Positions 36,464-43,994 of a DNA stretch of 53,537 nucleotides are shown here, one piece after another. The DNA is from an uncultured Rhodospirillales bacterium (GTDB taxonomy: Bacteria > Pseudomonadota > Alphaproteobacteria > CAAGCB01 > CAG-977): assembly GCA_902777205.1 (NCBI GenBank), contig CACYSU010000016.1, positions 1-53,537 of the forward strand, given 5' to 3'. Under the pieces are notes generated by a model. The model saw only the letters and a program-made list of their open reading frames with translations. It was not told where the DNA came from and searched no databases. Positions within the stretch are counted from its first letter, which is position 1. Every line of letters starts with the position of its first letter. The translations under genes and the position numbers were made by a program.

Positions 36464-37330
36464 ATGATGGCAACAGCTTTGTTACCCGCCGTTCAAAACG
36501 GCCTTCACTCTTATTTGGAATCCATCCGGCGCATCCCCGTGCTGTCCGCCGAGGAAGAATATATGCTGGCCAACCGGTTCCGCAGCCACGGTGATTTGTC
36601 CGCGGCGAAAAAACTGATCTCCGCCCATTTGCGTTTGGCGGCGAAGGTCGCTTTTTCCTACAGGTTTTACGGCCTGCCGCTGGAGGATCTGATTTCCGAA
36701 GCCAACATCGGTTTGATGCAAGCGGTCAAACGGTTCGAGCCGGAAAAGGGCAACCGCCTGTCCACCTATGCCGTGTGGTGGATCAAAGCGGCCGTCAACG
36801 AATTCATTTTGAAATCGTGGTCGCTGGTTCGCATCGGAACGATCGCGGCGCAAAAACGCCTGTTCTACAACCTGCGTAAAATCAAGGCGCGGCTGGGATT
36901 GTACGGCGACGCGTCGTTGGACGCCGACAGCGTCAAGGAAATATCCCAAAATTTGAATGTTCCCGAATCGGACGTGACCGCGATGGATATGCGGTTGAAC
37001 GGCGACGTGTCCCTGAACACGCCCGTGTATGACGACGGATATGCGGAACGGCAGGATTTTCTGACCGATGAAACCAACATCGAAAGCGATTTAGCCGAAC
37101 GGCAGGAAAACGGTTTGCGTAAGGATTTGCTGAATCGCGCTTTGAGCCGGCTGAACGACCGCGAACGCGAAGTGGTGCGCGCGCGCCGGTTGACCGAAGA
37201 ACCGGTTACGCTGGACGTGTTGGGCGAACGGATGGGCGTTTCCCGCGAACGGGTGCGCCAAATTGAAAACCGCGCCATCGAAAAAATGACACGCTTCATT
37301 CAATCGCAGAATATCGCACCGGCCGCGTAA
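36464..37330 (+). CDS. rpoH: RNA polymerase sigma-32 factor (heat shock)
   Basis: Directs RNA polymerase to heat-shock promoters. Region 2 (DLISEANIGLMQAVKRFEP, then STYAVWWIKAAVNEFIL) and the RpoH box QKRLFYNLRKIK (about residues 130-141) identify sigma-32 rather than RpoD. Region 4 with the helix-turn-helix TLDVLGERMGVSRERVRQIE is complete. I choose ATG 36464 because AAAGGA (36451-36456) is 7 nt upstream; the ATG at 36458 is too close to it. The length is 288 aa. Confidence 0.95.
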   Translation: MMATALLPAVQNGLHSYLESIRRIPVLSAEEEYMLANRFRSHGDLSAAKKLISAHLRLAAKVAFSYRFYGLPLEDLISEANIGLMQAVKRFEPEKGNRLSTYAVWWIKAAVNEFILKSWSLVRIGTIAAQKRLFYNLRKIKARLGLYGDASLDADSVKEISQNLNVPESDVTAMDMRLNGDVSLNTPVYDDGYAERQDFLTDETNIESDLAERQENGLRKDLLNRALSRLNDREREVVRARRLTEEPVTLDVLGERMGVSRERVRQIENRAIEKMTRFIQSQNIAPAA

Positions 37331-37788
37331 TTCTTTTCCCTCCCTTTCCGAAATTGCAAGGCTGTCAGGCTGCGGCAATCGCCCCGCCCGCTTCCGAAAT
37401 TGCGAGGTTGTCCTTCCCTCTCTGAAATTGCGTACCCCGTCAGGGGCGCGGCAATCTTTTTCAGTTCGCCCACGCCCGTGCCATATATCCCGTGGATCGC
37501 GTCATTTCGTTCGCGATTTCGATTTTTTCTTATCCGGTTCAATGCTGCTGACTGCCGCGTCGCGTTCGCGCCTCGCAGTTTCGGATTATTTTTAGTTATT
37601 TCGCGTTCGCAGTTTCGGGAAGGCGGGAATTGTATGGGGGCTCCTCGCGGTTTCGTTTTTTGTTTTTGGATCAAACACGCAAAAAGTTACCCCTGCGTGA
37701 AACGCGGGGCTCTTCCGATACGGGCATAGCCCTCATGGCACCGGCGACGCCCGAACGGCGTTTTGTTCGATCCGGCAGGCGCATTTTG
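37331..37788. other. Gene-free region with degenerate repeats
   Basis: No credible coding frame is present in about 460 nt. Short imperfect repeats recur: GAAATTGC ... GTCAGG ... CGGCAATC at about 37350-37380 and 37423-37455, a further CCGAAATTGCGAGG at 37393-37406, and TCGCAGTTTCGG twice near 37575-37620. They look like decayed repetitive or mobile DNA between rpoH and the dead IS200-like element. Confidence 0.5.
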
Positions 37789-38330
37789 TTACCGGCCACC
37801 CGTGAACGGGTCGGACGAATCAAGTGTCGGCTGATCTGACGCCGCATTTTCTTTCAACCGGTTTTGGATATATTCGGCGATCTTGCGCGCATTTTTGCCC
37901 GCGGTGTCCGTATAGCGCCTCTTGCGCCGACATCCGCAACAGCGATGCTTGGATCACTCCGCCGTTCATAAACCGTCAGGCCGCTTTCCCCCGTTAAAAA
38001 CCCGACAAAACCGGATACGCTCATTTCAGGCGGTATAAGCATATGTATGTGATCGGGACAGACTTCCGCTTTGATGATCGTGACGCCTTGTCAACCGCCG
38101 CCCCTGAGTATTTTCCCGATTTCATAGCGTTTTTCGCCATAAAACACTTTGCGGCGATGTTTTCCCGCCGACCGTTCCGCGTCGCGCGCGATGATGTTTT
38201 CTGATTATTCATTGTTTTACTCCTTAGTTCTTCCTGCGATTGCCGGACCGCAGTTTGATTGTAGCTAAGGAGCTTTTTACGCATAGCTGTAAGCTTTTTA
38301 GAACCCCGCGACCGGCACGGGGTTTTCAAA
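37690..38330 (-). mobile_element. Degenerate IS200/IS605-like insertion element
   Basis: A broken IS200-type transposase (37789-38212) lies between two hairpins of the kind found at IS200 ends. One is CCCC(T)GCGT-GAA-ACGCGGGG at about 37693-37712, downstream of tnpA, and the other is AACCCCG ... CGGGGTT at 38302-38324, upstream of tnpA. Exact ends cannot be fixed because IS200 elements have no terminal inverted repeats or target duplications. Confidence 0.5.
37789..38212 (-). pseudogene. IS200-family TnpA transposase pseudogene
   Basis: Fragments of a Y1 HUH transposase are spread over different frames. KHRRKVFYGEKRYEIGKILR is followed by a stop; VTIIKAEVCPDHIHML carries the HxH motif; it runs into IPPEMSVSGFVGFLTGESGL, and after a further frameshift RYTDTAGKNARKIAEYIQNR completes the C-terminus with the catalytic-tyrosine region. 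Relative to intact family members it has a stop, a small deletion before IPPEM, loss of the segment before the tyrosine, and a frame change. The original SD (CTAAGGAG) and ATG 38212 remain. Confidence 0.8.
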
Positions 38331-38364
38331 AATACAACAAAGGCGGAGAAAACTCCCCGCCTTT
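38330..38364 (-). terminator. Intrinsic terminator after flagellin
   Basis: On the minus strand AAAGGCGGGGAG-TTTT-CTCCGCCTTT (two bulged Gs) is followed by GTTGTATTTTTG, 22 nt past the fliC stop. Confidence 0.7.
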
Positions 38365-38386
38365 ATCGTCTTTATGCTCTTTGAGA

Positions 38387-39928
38387 TTAGAACAACTTCA
38401 ACACGCTCTGCGCGGCCTGAGAAGCCAGCGACAACGAATTGATGCCCAGCTGTTGACGGGTCTGCAACGCCAACATATTGGCGCCTTCCTCGTTCATATC
38501 AGCCAGCGTCAGTTTGTCGGCACCGGTCTGCAGGTTGTTGATCATGTTTTCCGTAAAGTCTTCGCGAATCTGAACCGTGGACAGGTTCTGACCGAATTCG
38601 GAAGCCTGAGCGCGCAACAGGGACGTGGCTTTGGTGATTTGATCCAAAGATTTGTCGATGCTGGCGTTGTCTTTCCATTCGGATTCGGACATCGTGAAGC
38701 CCAAGCCCGTCGAATCGAAGGTGACACCTTTCAATTCCAGCGTGCTGGTACGGGTTTCGTTGAACACAACCGTCAGGTCGTCACCGTTCAGCAGGTTGAT
38801 GCCTTTGTAGGACGTATCCTGAACCAACTGGTCGATCTGTTCCAAAACGGCGTCGAACTGATTGGCGTATTTCGCGCGTTCATTCGATCCGTTCGTGGCG
38901 GAATAGATGCTGGAACTCAGCAGGCTCTTGACAAAGTTGCTGCCGTTGTTGTCGGCGATGACCATATCGTCGCCCTGTTCGCCCGAAATGACCAAGTGGC
39001 CTTTGGAATCGAAATCGGCGGCGACACCGTCCAGACCGTCAACAGCCTGACGGAATTGTTCAACCGTCATGCCGTCGGTGATCGTGACGGAGTATCCTTC
39101 GTCAAAACCGAACACTTTGTTGAAGTTGGTCTGCAGGGCGACTGTTTTGCCGGAATCGAAATCAGCCGTGGAACGGATGACCAAAGACGAGTTGTCCATC
39201 GTGTTGAACGACAGTTTGCCGTCTTTGACTTCGGCGTTCAAAACTTTACGGCCGACCGTGTAAACGGTTTCGCGCATAAAGTCTTCCAACGTCATATCGA
39301 CACCGAATTCCTGTTTTGTCACGCCGGTCGCCGCGTCAACGGTGGCCGCGCCGACATCCTTATCGGCCTTAAACGAAAATTCATACGTTTTGTCGCCGAC
39401 GATCATTTCGATCTTGGCCCCGGCTTTGATGCCGATCTGGCTCAACGACTGATCCTTGGAAACGTTGGACGTGCCTTCCATTTTCGTGGAATCGCCCAAA
39501 CGGATCGTGAAGCTGTCGCCGGCCTTGACATTGGCCATGACATCGGTCAACAGGTCGGTTTTGGCCGTCGCGGCGTTGAACGTGACGTTGTCGGACGTGG
39601 CTTTGGACGCCACGTTCGCCGTGTCGCGCGCGCTGTTCGCGATGGATTTGGCCTGTTCAACAAAGTCTTGCAGCGTGGTAATGCCCTTGTCGGCAACTTC
39701 CAACGTGGAAATGGCCTGACCGATGCTGTCCAGCAACGTGGACAGGTCGTCAGCGCGCGAATTCAACGATTGCGCCGTAAAGTACGAAGAGGGGTTGTCC
39801 ATGGCCGAGTTCACTTTGTAACCCGTGGACAAACGGTCCTGCGTCGTATCCATCAGCTTTTGCGTGTTTTTCAGGCTCAGCAGGTTGGAGCGCATGGAAG
39901 CTGTCAGAGCGATTTTATCTGTAGACAT
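38387..39928 (-). CDS. fliC: Flagellin
   Basis: Structural subunit of the flagellar filament, exported by the flagellar secretion system. The conserved D0/D1 ends are clear: the N-terminus has LKNTQKLMDTTQDRLSTGYK and ALNSRADDL-type sequence, and the C-terminus ends ANMLALQTRQQLGINSLSL then AAQSVLKLF. The 513 aa length leaves a sizeable variable D2/D3 region (about 180-360). A strong SD (AAAAGGAG) lies 8 nt before ATG 39928. It is monocistronic with its own terminator. Confidence 0.96.
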   Translation of the reverse strand: MSTDKIALTASMRSNLLSLKNTQKLMDTTQDRLSTGYKVNSAMDNPSSYFTAQSLNSRADDLSTLLDSIGQAISTLEVADKGITTLQDFVEQAKSIANSARDTANVASKATSDNVTFNAATAKTDLLTDVMANVKAGDSFTIRLGDSTKMEGTSNVSKDQSLSQIGIKAGAKIEMIVGDKTYEFSFKADKDVGAATVDAATGVTKQEFGVDMTLEDFMRETVYTVGRKVLNAEVKDGKLSFNTMDNSSLVIRSTADFDSGKTVALQTNFNKVFGFDEGYSVTITDGMTVEQFRQAVDGLDGVAADFDSKGHLVISGEQGDDMVIADNNGSNFVKSLLSSSIYSATNGSNERAKYANQFDAVLEQIDQLVQDTSYKGINLLNGDDLTVVFNETRTSTLELKGVTFDSTGLGFTMSESEWKDNASIDKSLDQITKATSLLRAQASEFGQNLSTVQIREDFTENMINNLQTGADKLTLADMNEEGANMLALQTRQQLGINSLSLASQAAQSVLKLF

Positions 39929-40037
39929 GAGATTTCTCCTTTTCTTGGATTAATAACAGCCCGTTTCGGGGGTGACCCTTGCGCGGGCCGGTTTCTGGAA
40001 ACGGCACTTCGGCCGCCTTGTAAACTCCATTGTTAAA

Positions 40038-40066
40038 ACGCTAGCACAAGATCGCCGTTCGTTCAA
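40038..40066 (-). promoter_or_regulatory. Possible sigma-70-type promoter for flagellin
   Basis: On the minus strand TTGAAC (40061-40066), 17 nt, TAGCGT (40038-40043), leaving a leader of about 100 nt with GC-rich hairpins. A good sigma-28 or correctly spaced sigma-54 site was not found here. Confidence 0.3.
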
Positions 40067-40211
40067 TAGGCAAAATTTGCCCACGCCGCGCCCCGCGCCC
40101 GCCCGCCCATATCGCGCGCCGCGTTATCCGCCCCCTCCAGCCGCCGAAGCCCCTCGCGCCACATAAGAATTGCTCCACACGGATATTTTCCCCCGCACGG
40201 GTAGTGCAAGC

Positions 40212-40241
40212 AAAAACGGCGGGGTGTTGCCCCGCCGTTTT
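40212..40241 (-). terminator. Terminator of toxin mRNA, copy 1
   Basis: On the minus strand AACGGCGGGG ... CCCCGCCGTT is followed by a T run (rc of 40212-40216), just after the peptide stop codon. Confidence 0.8.
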
Positions 40242-40250
40242 CACCGTCCC

Positions 40251-40316
40251 CTATCGGAATACCGACATCAGGACAACGATGATTAGTTTAATGATATAAA
40301 TCAAAACTCTCATCAT
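40251..40316 (-). CDS. Small hydrophobic peptide, type I toxin candidate, copy 1 (21 aa)
   Basis: The peptide begins MMRVLIYIIKLII, has Val at position 14, and ends VLMSVFR: one membrane-spanning stretch with Lys10 inside it and Arg at both ends, like known type I toxins (Ldr, Ibs, Zor, TisB). A strong SD AAGGAG sits 6 nt before the first ATG (40316). The mRNA should start near 40474, so a leader of about 158 nt precedes the gene; an antisense RNA covers its first half. No sequence family is recognised. Membrane depolarisation is expected from the type, not shown. Confidence 0.8.
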   Translation of the reverse strand: MMRVLIYIIKLIIVVLMSVFR

Positions 40317-40372
40317 AGCTCTCTCCTTGGCGGAAACATAACCGCGTTGGGAAGGAGCCGACTGAAAACAGG

Positions 40373-40401
40373 TTGACAATCGCAACCCGTTTTCGTATCC
40401 T
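40373..40401 (+). promoter_or_regulatory. Antisense RNA promoter, copy 1
   Basis: TTGACA (40373-40378), 17 nt, TATCCT (40396-40401). The -35 sits in the loop of an inverted repeat GAAAACAGGTT/AACCCGTTTTC. Confidence 0.75.
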
Positions 40402-40407
40402 AAAACC

Positions 40408-40484
40408 ATAGGGCGGAGTTAGGTTGTTAGCTCCTTCCAAGTTTTGGATAAAGTCCGGTGCTGGAACACCGGACTTTTCTTTTA
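40408..40484 (+). ncRNA. Antisense RNA, antitoxin candidate, copy 1
   Basis: About 77 nt, from a predicted start near 40408 to the T run after the hairpin GTCCGGTG/CACCGGAC (40453-40474). It is complementary to the first half of the toxin mRNA leader and contains GCTCCTTCC (40430-40438). Part of that segment (CTCCTT) can also pair with the toxin SD AAGGAG. It is transcribed against the toxin gene from its own strong promoter, the usual type I antitoxin arrangement. Confidence 0.75.
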
Positions 40485-40509
40485 TAAACGGTTTTATCTA
40501 ACGGAACAA
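40481..40509 (-). promoter_or_regulatory. Toxin promoter, copy 1
   Basis: On the minus strand TTGTTC (40504-40509), 17 nt, TATAAA (40481-40486). The -10 lies on the T run of the antisense-RNA terminator. Confidence 0.7.
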
Positions 40510-40517
40510 GGACGTTT

Positions 40518-40580
40518 TCCGCCCTGCACAGGCAGCACCGCAAAAACGGCGGACAGCACTCCCGCCGCTGCCATACATCG
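40518..40580. repeat. Decayed copy of the toxin terminator segment
   Basis: CCCTGCACAGGCAGCACCGC followed by AAAAACGGCGG ... CCCGCCG matches the CCGCACGGGTAGTGCCGC tag and terminator of copies 1 and 2, with substitutions. No peptide gene remains. It is a relic of an additional module. Confidence 0.6.
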
Positions 40581-40627
40581 CGAACCTTGCGCTTTACCTT
40601 GTCAATCCGCCCCGCACGGGTAGTGCC

Positions 40628-40658
40628 GCAAAAACGGCGGGGTGTTGCCCCGCCGTTT
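40628..40658 (-). terminator. Terminator of toxin mRNA, copy 2
   Basis: The same hairpin as in copy 1, AACGGCGGGG/CCCCGCCGTT, with a five-T run on the minus strand. Confidence 0.8.
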
Positions 40659-40668
40659 CCACCGTCCA

Positions 40669-40734
40669 CTATCGGAATACCGACATCAGGACATTGATGA
40701 TCAGTTTAATGATATAAATCAAAACTCTCATCAT
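40669..40734 (-). CDS. Small hydrophobic peptide, type I toxin candidate, copy 2 (21 aa)
   Basis: Identical to copy 1 except Asn at position 14 instead of Val, plus a silent CTA to CTG change. The SD and the two consecutive ATG codons are conserved. Retention of an intact frame with one amino-acid and one silent difference supports a real coding gene. The mRNA should start near 40891. Confidence 0.8.
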   Translation of the reverse strand: MMRVLIYIIKLIINVLMSVFR

Positions 40735-40790
40735 AGCTCTCTCCTTGGCGGAAACATAACCGCGTTGGGAAAAGAGCCGTCGGAAATCCG

Positions 40791-40819
40791 TTGACAAAAA
40801 CAAACGGATTTCCTATCCT
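40791..40819 (+). promoter_or_regulatory. Antisense RNA promoter, copy 2
   Basis: TTGACA (40791-40796), 17 nt, TATCCT (40814-40819), inside the perfect 11-bp inverted repeat GGAAATCCGTT/AACGGATTTCC (40782-40792 and 40803-40813). Confidence 0.75.
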
Positions 40820-40825
40820 AGAAAC

Positions 40826-40901
40826 ATGGTTAGAGCTTCTAGTCAGCTCTTTTCCGTGTTTCGGAAATTGTCCGGTGTTCCCGCACCGGACTTTTCTTTT
40901 A
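40826..40901 (+). ncRNA. Antisense RNA, antitoxin candidate, copy 2
   Basis: About 76 nt ending in GTCCGGTG ... CACCGGAC and TTTTCTTTTA (40870-40901). It contains GCTCTTTTCC (40846-40855), which can pair with the toxin SD region GGAGAGAGC using G-U pairs. Except for the terminator stem it differs from copy 1 along most of its length, so each antisense RNA may be specific to its own toxin mRNA. Confidence 0.75.
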
Positions 40902-40926
40902 TAGACAATATTGTTTAACAGGACAA
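40898..40926 (-). promoter_or_regulatory. Toxin promoter, copy 2
   Basis: On the minus strand TTGTCC (40921-40926), 17 nt, TATAAA (40898-40903). Confidence 0.7.
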
Positions 40927-41010
40927 GTTTTTGATACCCCCGCACGGGGAATGCCCCTCTCTCCTTGGCGGAAACATAACCGCGTTGGGAAAAGAGCCGT
41001 CGGAAATCCG

Positions 41011-41039
41011 TTGACAAAAACAAACGGATTTCCTATCCT
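41011..41039 (+). promoter_or_regulatory. Antisense RNA promoter, copy 3
   Basis: TTGACA (41011-41016), 17 nt, TATCCT (41034-41039), within the 93-bp block identical to copy 2. Confidence 0.7.
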
Positions 41040-41045
41040 AGAAAC

Positions 41046-41121
41046 ATGGGTGAGCTTCTAGACAGCTCTTTTCCAGTTTTTTGGATAAAGTCCGGTGGTG
41101 CAAACACCGGACTTTTCTTTT
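41046..41121 (+). ncRNA. Antisense RNA without an adjacent toxin gene, copy 3
   Basis: About 76 nt with terminator GTCCGGTG ... CACCGGAC and T run (41090-41121), and GCTCTTTTCC as in copy 2. The peptide gene that should lie below 40957 on the minus strand is deleted, so this is an orphan antitoxin that could act on copy 2 mRNA. It ends 78 nt before polA. Confidence 0.65.
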
Positions 41122-41147
41122 ATAAAGGATTCCGTCGGCCGCGGCAA
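41119..41147 (-). promoter_or_regulatory. Toxin-type promoter, copy 3
   Basis: On the minus strand TTGCCG (41142-41147), 17 nt, TATAAA (41119-41124). With its own toxin gene and terminator deleted, a transcript from here could read on into copy 2. Confidence 0.55.
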
Positions 41148-41198
41148 GGACGACTTGTCCTTTCCGTCCGCCTTGCCATTTTTCACAAGGATTTTTTC

Positions 41199-43982
41199 AT
41201 GACCGGTTCTTTGCAAAACAAAAAAGTCGTCCTGATCGACGGATCGGGATACATCTACCGCGCCTATTACGCCCTGCCCGCAATGACGCGGCCGGACGGA
41301 ACGCCCGTCAACGCCGTATATGGTTTTTGCGCCATGATGATGAAGCTGGTCAAGGACACGCCCGCGGATTACATCGCCGTCGTTTTCGACGCCGCGCGCA
41401 AAACGTTCCGCATGGACATCTTTCCGCAATACAAATCCACGCGCCGCGAAACGCCCGACGATTTGAAACCGCAATTCCCCCTGCTGCGCCAAGCGGCCGA
41501 CGCGTTCAATCTGGCGCAGGCGGAGCTGGACGGGTTCGAGGCCGACGATTTGCTGGCGACGTACGCGCGTATCGCGCACGCGGCGGGGGCGAACGTCACA
41601 ATCGTTTCCGCGGACAAGGATTTGATGCAGCTGGTCGGATCGGGCGTTGAAATCTTCGACCCCATGAAACAGCGTGTCGTCGAAACCGAACAGGTCGTTG
41701 AAAAATTCGGCGTCACGCCCGACAAAGTCGTTGACGTGCAGGCGTTGGCCGGCGACACGTCCGACAACGTTCCGGGGGTGCGCGGCATCGGGATCAAAAC
41801 GGCGGCCGCGCTGATCAACGAATACGGCAGTTTGGAAAACCTGCTGGACAATCTGGAGTCGGTCAAGCAGGTCAAACGCCGCGAAACGCTGACCACCGAC
41901 GCGGACAACGCGCGGATGTCGAAACGGCTGGTCACGCTGGACGCTTTCGCGCCGGTGGAAAAGGCGTTGGATTCGTTCGCCGTCCGCGCCCCCGATTTGG
42001 AAAAGATGGAAGCCTTTTTCACAGATATGGGATTCAAAAGTCTGGCAGCCAAGCTGCCCGCATGGATCGGCGCGCGCCAAACAACGGCCGGCGACACCGC
42101 CCCCGCTTTGCCCGCCGTTCCCGTCGTCGAAAAGGATTACCGCCTGATCCAAGACGCCGCGGAATTGAAAAAACAGCTGGACGCCGCGGTTGAAAAGGGA
42201 TTTCTGGCGATCGACACGGAAACGGATTCCCTGACGCCGACGCGCGCGCGAATCGTCGGATTCTCGTTTTGCTTCGAGCAGGGCAAGGCGTTTTACGTCC
42301 CCCTGCGCCACAGAATCGGAAACGCGCAGACCGATTTGTTCGGCGACGGCTCCGAATCCCCCGAAACTCGCCAGATCCCCGTCAAAACCGCGATGACGTT
42401 GCTGAAACCCGTGTTGGAAAACAAGGGGGTTTTGAAAATAGGCCACAACATCAAATACGATTGGCACGTCTTTTCCAACGAATGCGGCGAAGTCGCCCTG
42501 TCCCCGATCGCCGACACAATGGTGATGTCCTATGATCTGGACGGGTCGGCGCACCGCCACAACATGGACGATCTGGCGGCGATGTTCCTTGATTATCAAA
42601 CGATTTCCTACGCCGACGTTTGCGGCGCGGGGCGCGCGAAAATCACGTTCGACAAAGTGGATTTGGAACGCGCGCGCGACTACGCCGCCGAAGACGCCGA
42701 CATCACCCTGCGCCTGTATGATTTTTTCAAAAAGCGGATGGAAAGCGAAAAGGCCGTCGCCCTGTACGAAACGCTCGACCGGCCGTGCGTCGCCGTCCTG
42801 TACGCCATGGAACGCGCGGGCGTCAAGGTCTGCGAACGCGAACTGGGCAAGCTGAGCGCGGATTTCGGCGAAAAAATGGCCGCCGTGGAACAAAAGGTTT
42901 TTGAACGGGCGGGCGAAACGTTCAACCTGAATTCGCCCGCGCAGCTGGGACGGATTTTGTTTGAAAAGCTGAACCTGCCCAAGGGCGTCAAAAGCAAAAA
43001 AACGGGCGCGTGGGGAACGGACGCCGCCGTGTTGGAGGAATTGGCCGACGACGGGTTCGACATCGCCCGCGACGTTTTGGAATACCGGATGTTTTCCAAG
43101 CTGAAAAGCACCTACACCGACGCTTTGCAGGCGCAGATCAATCCGAAAACAAGACGGGTGCACACGACGTTCATGCAAACGGGAACGTCAACGGGACGGC
43201 TGTCGTCCAACGACCCCAACCTGCAGAACATCCCCGTGCGTCAGGACGAAGGCCGCGCCATACGCCGCGCTTTCATCGCCGAAAAAGGCAACGTCCTGCT
43301 GTCCGCCGACTATTCGCAAATCGAATTGCGGTTGATGGCGCACGTCGCCGATGTCAAAGGGTTGAAAGACGCATTCGCGCACGGAATCGACATTCACGCC
43401 GCCACCGCGTCGCAGGTTTTCGGCGTCCCCGTTGAAGGCATGGATCCCATGATCCGCCGCCGCGCCAAAGCGATCAACTTCGGCATCATTTACGGCATTT
43501 CCGCGTTCGGATTGGCGCGCCAGCTGGGCATCGACCGCAAAGAGGCGCAGGATTACATCAACGCGTATTTCGCGCGCTATCCCGAAATCAAAACCTATAT
43601 GGAACAAACCGTCGCTTTCGCCCGCGAAAACGGATTCGTCGCGACCCCGTTCGGCCGCAAATGCGCCGTCGGCGACCTGCGCGACAAAAACGCCGCGAAA
43701 CGCCAATTCGCCGAACGTTCCGCAATCAACGCCCCGATTCAGGGCGGTGCGGCCGACATCATCAAAAAAGCGATGCTGCGCCTGACGCCCGCGCTGCGCG
43801 ACGCCGGATTGTCCGCCCGCCCGTTGCTGCAAGTGCATGACGAACTGATCCTTGAACTGCCGCGCGAAGAATCCGACGTCGCCCGCGAAACCGTCAAAAA
43901 CGTGATGGAAAACGTCGTGTCCCTGTCCGTCCCCCTGATCGCCGAGGTCGGGATAGCGGACAACTGGGCCGACGCGCATTAA
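41199..43982 (+). CDS. polA: DNA polymerase I
   Basis: Repair and Okazaki-fragment polymerase. All three domains are present. The 5'-3' exonuclease (VVLIDGSGYIYRAYYALP, GIGIKTAAALI) occupies the first 300 residues. A 3'-5' exonuclease keeps D339 and E341 in AIDTETDS, plus NIKYDW and DADITLRLYD. The polymerase has motif A with D704 (ADYSQIELR), motif B RRRAKAINFGIIYG and motif C HDE (D881, E882). The start is ATG 41199 (MTGSLQNKK) behind AAGGA; the open frame upstream runs through antisense-RNA copy 3 and is not coding. The length is 927 aa. Confidence 0.95.
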   Translation: MTGSLQNKKVVLIDGSGYIYRAYYALPAMTRPDGTPVNAVYGFCAMMMKLVKDTPADYIAVVFDAARKTFRMDIFPQYKSTRRETPDDLKPQFPLLRQAADAFNLAQAELDGFEADDLLATYARIAHAAGANVTIVSADKDLMQLVGSGVEIFDPMKQRVVETEQVVEKFGVTPDKVVDVQALAGDTSDNVPGVRGIGIKTAAALINEYGSLENLLDNLESVKQVKRRETLTTDADNARMSKRLVTLDAFAPVEKALDSFAVRAPDLEKMEAFFTDMGFKSLAAKLPAWIGARQTTAGDTAPALPAVPVVEKDYRLIQDAAELKKQLDAAVEKGFLAIDTETDSLTPTRARIVGFSFCFEQGKAFYVPLRHRIGNAQTDLFGDGSESPETRQIPVKTAMTLLKPVLENKGVLKIGHNIKYDWHVFSNECGEVALSPIADTMVMSYDLDGSAHRHNMDDLAAMFLDYQTISYADVCGAGRAKITFDKVDLERARDYAAEDADITLRLYDFFKKRMESEKAVALYETLDRPCVAVLYAMERAGVKVCERELGKLSADFGEKMAAVEQKVFERAGETFNLNSPAQLGRILFEKLNLPKGVKSKKTGAWGTDAAVLEELADDGFDIARDVLEYRMFSKLKSTYTDALQAQINPKTRRVHTTFMQTGTSTGRLSSNDPNLQNIPVRQDEGRAIRRAFIAEKGNVLLSADYSQIELRLMAHVADVKGLKDAFAHGIDIHAATASQVFGVPVEGMDPMIRRRAKAINFGIIYGISAFGLARQLGIDRKEAQDYINAYFARYPEIKTYMEQTVAFARENGFVATPFGRKCAVGDLRDKNAAKRQFAERSAINAPIQGGAADIIKKAMLRLTPALRDAGLSARPLLQVHDELILELPREESDVARETVKNVMENVVSLSVPLIAEVGIADNWADAH

Positions 43983-43994
43983 GGAGGTTTTCCG

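Larger units (their letters stand above)
40193..41147. repeat. Tandem array of three toxin/antisense-RNA modules
   Basis: A module is repeated between fliC and polA. It consists, in minus-strand order, of a promoter with -10 TATAAA, a leader overlapped by a plus-strand antisense RNA, an SD, a 21-codon hydrophobic peptide gene, a terminator, and the tag CCGCACGGGTAGTGC. Copies 1 and 2 are complete and offset by 418 bp. Copy 3 is offset from copy 2 by 220 bp and lacks the peptide gene and terminator. The block 40737-40829 is identical to 40957-41049 (93 bp), so the last duplication is recent. A fourth, decayed terminator segment lies at 40518-40580. Confidence 0.85.

Noticed and set aside
40068-40090. 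Sigma-54-like TGGGCAAATTTTGC upstream of flagellin
   Set aside because: Only 9 nt separate GG and GC where 10 are required, and such sites tolerate spacing changes poorly.
41046-41198. N-terminal extension of polA from 41046
   Set aside because: It would translate the antisense RNA and its terminator. ATG 41199 has an SD and begins the conserved exonuclease domain.
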